Positions 62,359 through 64,000 of a stretch of DNA of 64,000 nucleotides are shown piece after piece. A program made the position numbers and the translations under genes. The notes below the pieces were generated by a model. That model was not told the DNA's origin. It searched no databases and saw only the letters and a program-made list of their open reading frames with translations. Every line of letters starts with the position of its first letter. Positions within the stretch are counted from its first letter, which is position 1. This stretch comes from JAFGAS01 sp963809875 (GTDB lineage Bacteria; Desulfobacterota; Zymogenia; Zymogenales; Zymogenaceae): the NCBI GenBank assembly GCA_963809875.1, contig CAWELC010000012.1, forward strand, positions 59,224-123,223. Reading direction: 5' to 3'.

Positions 62359-63054
62359 GAGAATCAAGGAAAGGAGGAGTTCAAGCCAAGGAGACCTATG
62401 GAAATCAGAAATCCAGGAGACAAGGAATGAATATAGGAGAGTTCTTCCATAATGCGATAATAACTCTGTTCCACGATGAGTATAAAGTTACTCAGTGGAA
62501 CGTATACTCGGAACGAGGGCTTAAGTTCACAGCTTCTATTAGATATTTATCAGATTACTTTTGCAACTCTTACCCTATAAGTCGTTAAATCAACTTATCG
62601 GTGAGGCTGTATCTTGGATATGGCTCAATCAGACTATATTGCTTACTTTCGTTCTCCCATTTTTACTCTCCTCATATGGTTATCTGACAGTAGGGATAAT
62701 AATGCTAAGCCATCCTTGGTCTGAACTTTGTTTTTATTAGCTTATTCTATTTTAGATGGCTAAACATGCTTTCGTTGTTAGTGGCGCCATGGTTCATGCA
62801 ACTCGCTTATGCTGTTATTTGGGGAATTATCTTTATTATCAAATGGTTCTATTCTAAATGCAGTAATAGTCGGTTTATCTTTTCTTATGCTCCTATTTGG
62901 AGTCTATGGCATGATTGACGCCGTCCTATTCCAACTTCCAGTTCAGAGATTGATTATAGGAATGCCACTGGCAGACGGTATACTCAGAAACGTTGGATGG
63001 TATCACGGTCGTAAACTTGGATTAGATATAGACAAGTGGGGCAAATCATCTTAA
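62355..63054 (+). pseudogene. AT-rich membrane-protein gene B, broken by frameshifts
   Basis: Joining frames near 62560, 62722 and 62855 gives about 230 residues: GEFFHNAIITLFHDEYKVTQWNVY (soluble start), PYKSLNQLIGEAVSWIWLN, LLTFVLPFLLSSYGYLTVGI, FISLFYFRWLN, LAYAVIWGIIFIIKWFYS and GLSFLMLLFGVYGMIDAVLFQ, with a soluble end (WYHGRKLGLDIDKWGKSS). At least four membrane helices are visible. ATG 62355 overlaps gene A; ATG 62427 is the alternative start. No known family is evident. Confidence 0.5.
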
Positions 63055-63185
63055 CTATCTGCTATCTTATGTAATGAATTATGAAATCCCGAGCCTAATT
63101 TCGCATCTCTTCTTAGACTTAAGAAAATGGAAAGATCGAAAATGCCTGAAAGGCAAAATGTGCGATGTCGTAAAGCTCTCCCCAA

Positions 63186-63928
63186 TCATCCTGAGAACGA
63201 AGATACAGCCGAACCAGAGAAAGTAGAGTAGACATTGGGGTCACCCGTCTTCCCTTTTACCCCGGCCTCGATCGCCGTGAAGACGTCCTCCACGATGGAC
63301 ATCCGCCAGAAGACCTCCTCGGCTTCCCGTGCCGCCTTCTCCCCGTACCGTTTCACCATGCGGTCGGGGAAGGTGACGGCGAACAGCCCGGCCGCCTCGA
63401 TCGAGGCCGCCCCCTTCCGGTGAGGATGACGATATCCCCCAACCGCGCCATGTCCGGGGTCACGTACCGGTCCTTCGGTCCGATGCCGATCACGGTGGCT
63501 CCGCCAATCATGGGGTATTCGCACCCTTCGTAGCGGCCCGTGTGCCCGGAGATGACGGCCATGCCGATCTTGTCGCACTCCCTGTGCATCACCGCCCACA
63601 TCGCCTCGAACTCCTCCCGGGTCATGGACAAAGGGGAAATTCAGGTCCATGGTGATGTAGTTCGGCCGGATTCCCGATGTGACCGCATCGGAAGCCAGGA
63701 TGTGGATCGCGAACCAGCCGGAACGCTCCCACCCGTAGGGAGGCACGACGAAGATGGGATCGGTCGTTGTCACCATCACCTGGCCGTGTCCGAGATCGAC
63801 GACCCCGACATCCACCCCATGACGTGGACCCATCAGGATTTCCGGGCGCTTCCGCCCCAGTTGGGGAAGGATGATCTCATCGAATATTTCCGAAGACACC
63901 TCCCGATCGTCGGCAACTCCGTTTTCAT
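63186..63928 (-). pseudogene. PurM/HypE-like (AIR synthase-related) gene, truncated and frameshifted
   Basis: The N-terminal half of a HypE/PurM-superfamily ATPase can be read across frames: EIFDEIILPQLGRKRPEILMGPRHGVD and WFAIHILASDAVTSGIRPNYI, then EFEAMWAVMHRECDKIGMAVISGHTGRYEG (core AVISGHTGRYEG), then SIEAAGLFAVTFPDRMVKRYG and FTAIEAGVK. Changes lie near 63900, 63630 and 63420. Homology ends at about 63240, exactly where GC content drops, and the C-terminal half of the family is missing. ATG 63928 is the likely start. It is truncated by the AT-rich islet or by a misassembly. Confidence 0.65.
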
Positions 63929-64000
63929 ATGATCCCCCCGTGCGGTTTCATAAAGAATATCACCGCTCGAATGCCAGGGTATTTACGTGCCGCTGCACTA

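Overview
This is a GC-rich (roughly 60%) chromosomal segment from a Gram-negative (diderm) bacterium. Its gene content resembles Desulfobacterota/Myxococcota-type Deltaproteobacteria: an MglA-type GTPase next to a helical-repeat partner, CheW-like proteins next to a receiver protein with a long acidic linker, a DUF4388/receiver protein, a ferredoxin-nitroreductase fusion, LolA-like/DUF1302 envelope genes, and the xseA-xseB-ispA-dxs-tlyA cluster. The taxonomic call is an inference from gene content; there is no rRNA in the window. I see no transposase, integrase, phage or CRISPR array.

Layout. 1-8 kb: end of an envelope protein gene, DUF3795, acetoacetate decarboxylase family, TPR protein, FabK-like oxidoreductase, nitroreductase, hexapeptide acyltransferase, then a LolA-like/DUF1302 pair. 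8-14 kb: ccdA and a DUF4870 gene, a palindrome-rich repeat block, hisB, a V4R-domain protein, a ferredoxin-nitroreductase and a glycerophosphodiesterase. 13.4-19.5 kb: minus-strand operon xseA, M23 peptidase, xseB, ispA, dxs, tlyA. 19.6-23.8 kb: tsaD, DUF2062 and rsmA, then two hydrolases. 24-26.7 kb: two CheW-domain proteins and a receiver protein. 26.8-34.2 kb: valS, nadC, birA, coaX and an EF-G paralogue. 34.6-38.8 kb: SPOR-like lipoprotein, helical-repeat protein and MglA with a long tail, then small minus-strand genes. 38.9-43 kb: MoxR, DUF58 and transglutaminase trio. 43-51.4 kb: SDR, creatininase family, polar amino-acid ABC transporter with an enlarged permease, a second binding protein, ruvX and mltG. 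51.4-53.1 kb: ECF sigma, anti-sigma and Spy-like lipoprotein. 53.3-55 kb: serS followed by two serine tRNA genes. 55-58.5 kb: DinB-like, TPR lipoprotein, DUF4388-receiver and QueT-like genes. 58.5-61.4 kb: repeat blocks, purC and a lytic transglycosylase. 61.4-64 kb: a decayed partial copy of the transglycosylase 3' end, an AT-rich islet with two broken membrane-protein genes, and a truncated, frameshifted PurM/HypE-like gene.

Functionally this is mostly housekeeping (translation, tRNA modification, isoprenoid and cofactor synthesis) plus envelope and signalling genes. Single-base frameshifts recur, also in genes expected to be essential (valS) or conserved (mltG). In the GC-rich part every one is repaired by removing one surplus base, so sequence error is the leading explanation there. 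The most unusual parts are the MglA operon (34.6-37.5 kb), the CheW/receiver cluster (24.1-26.7 kb), the enlarged ABC permease (46.2-47.9 kb), and the AT-rich islet with the duplicated transglycosylase tail near the right end.
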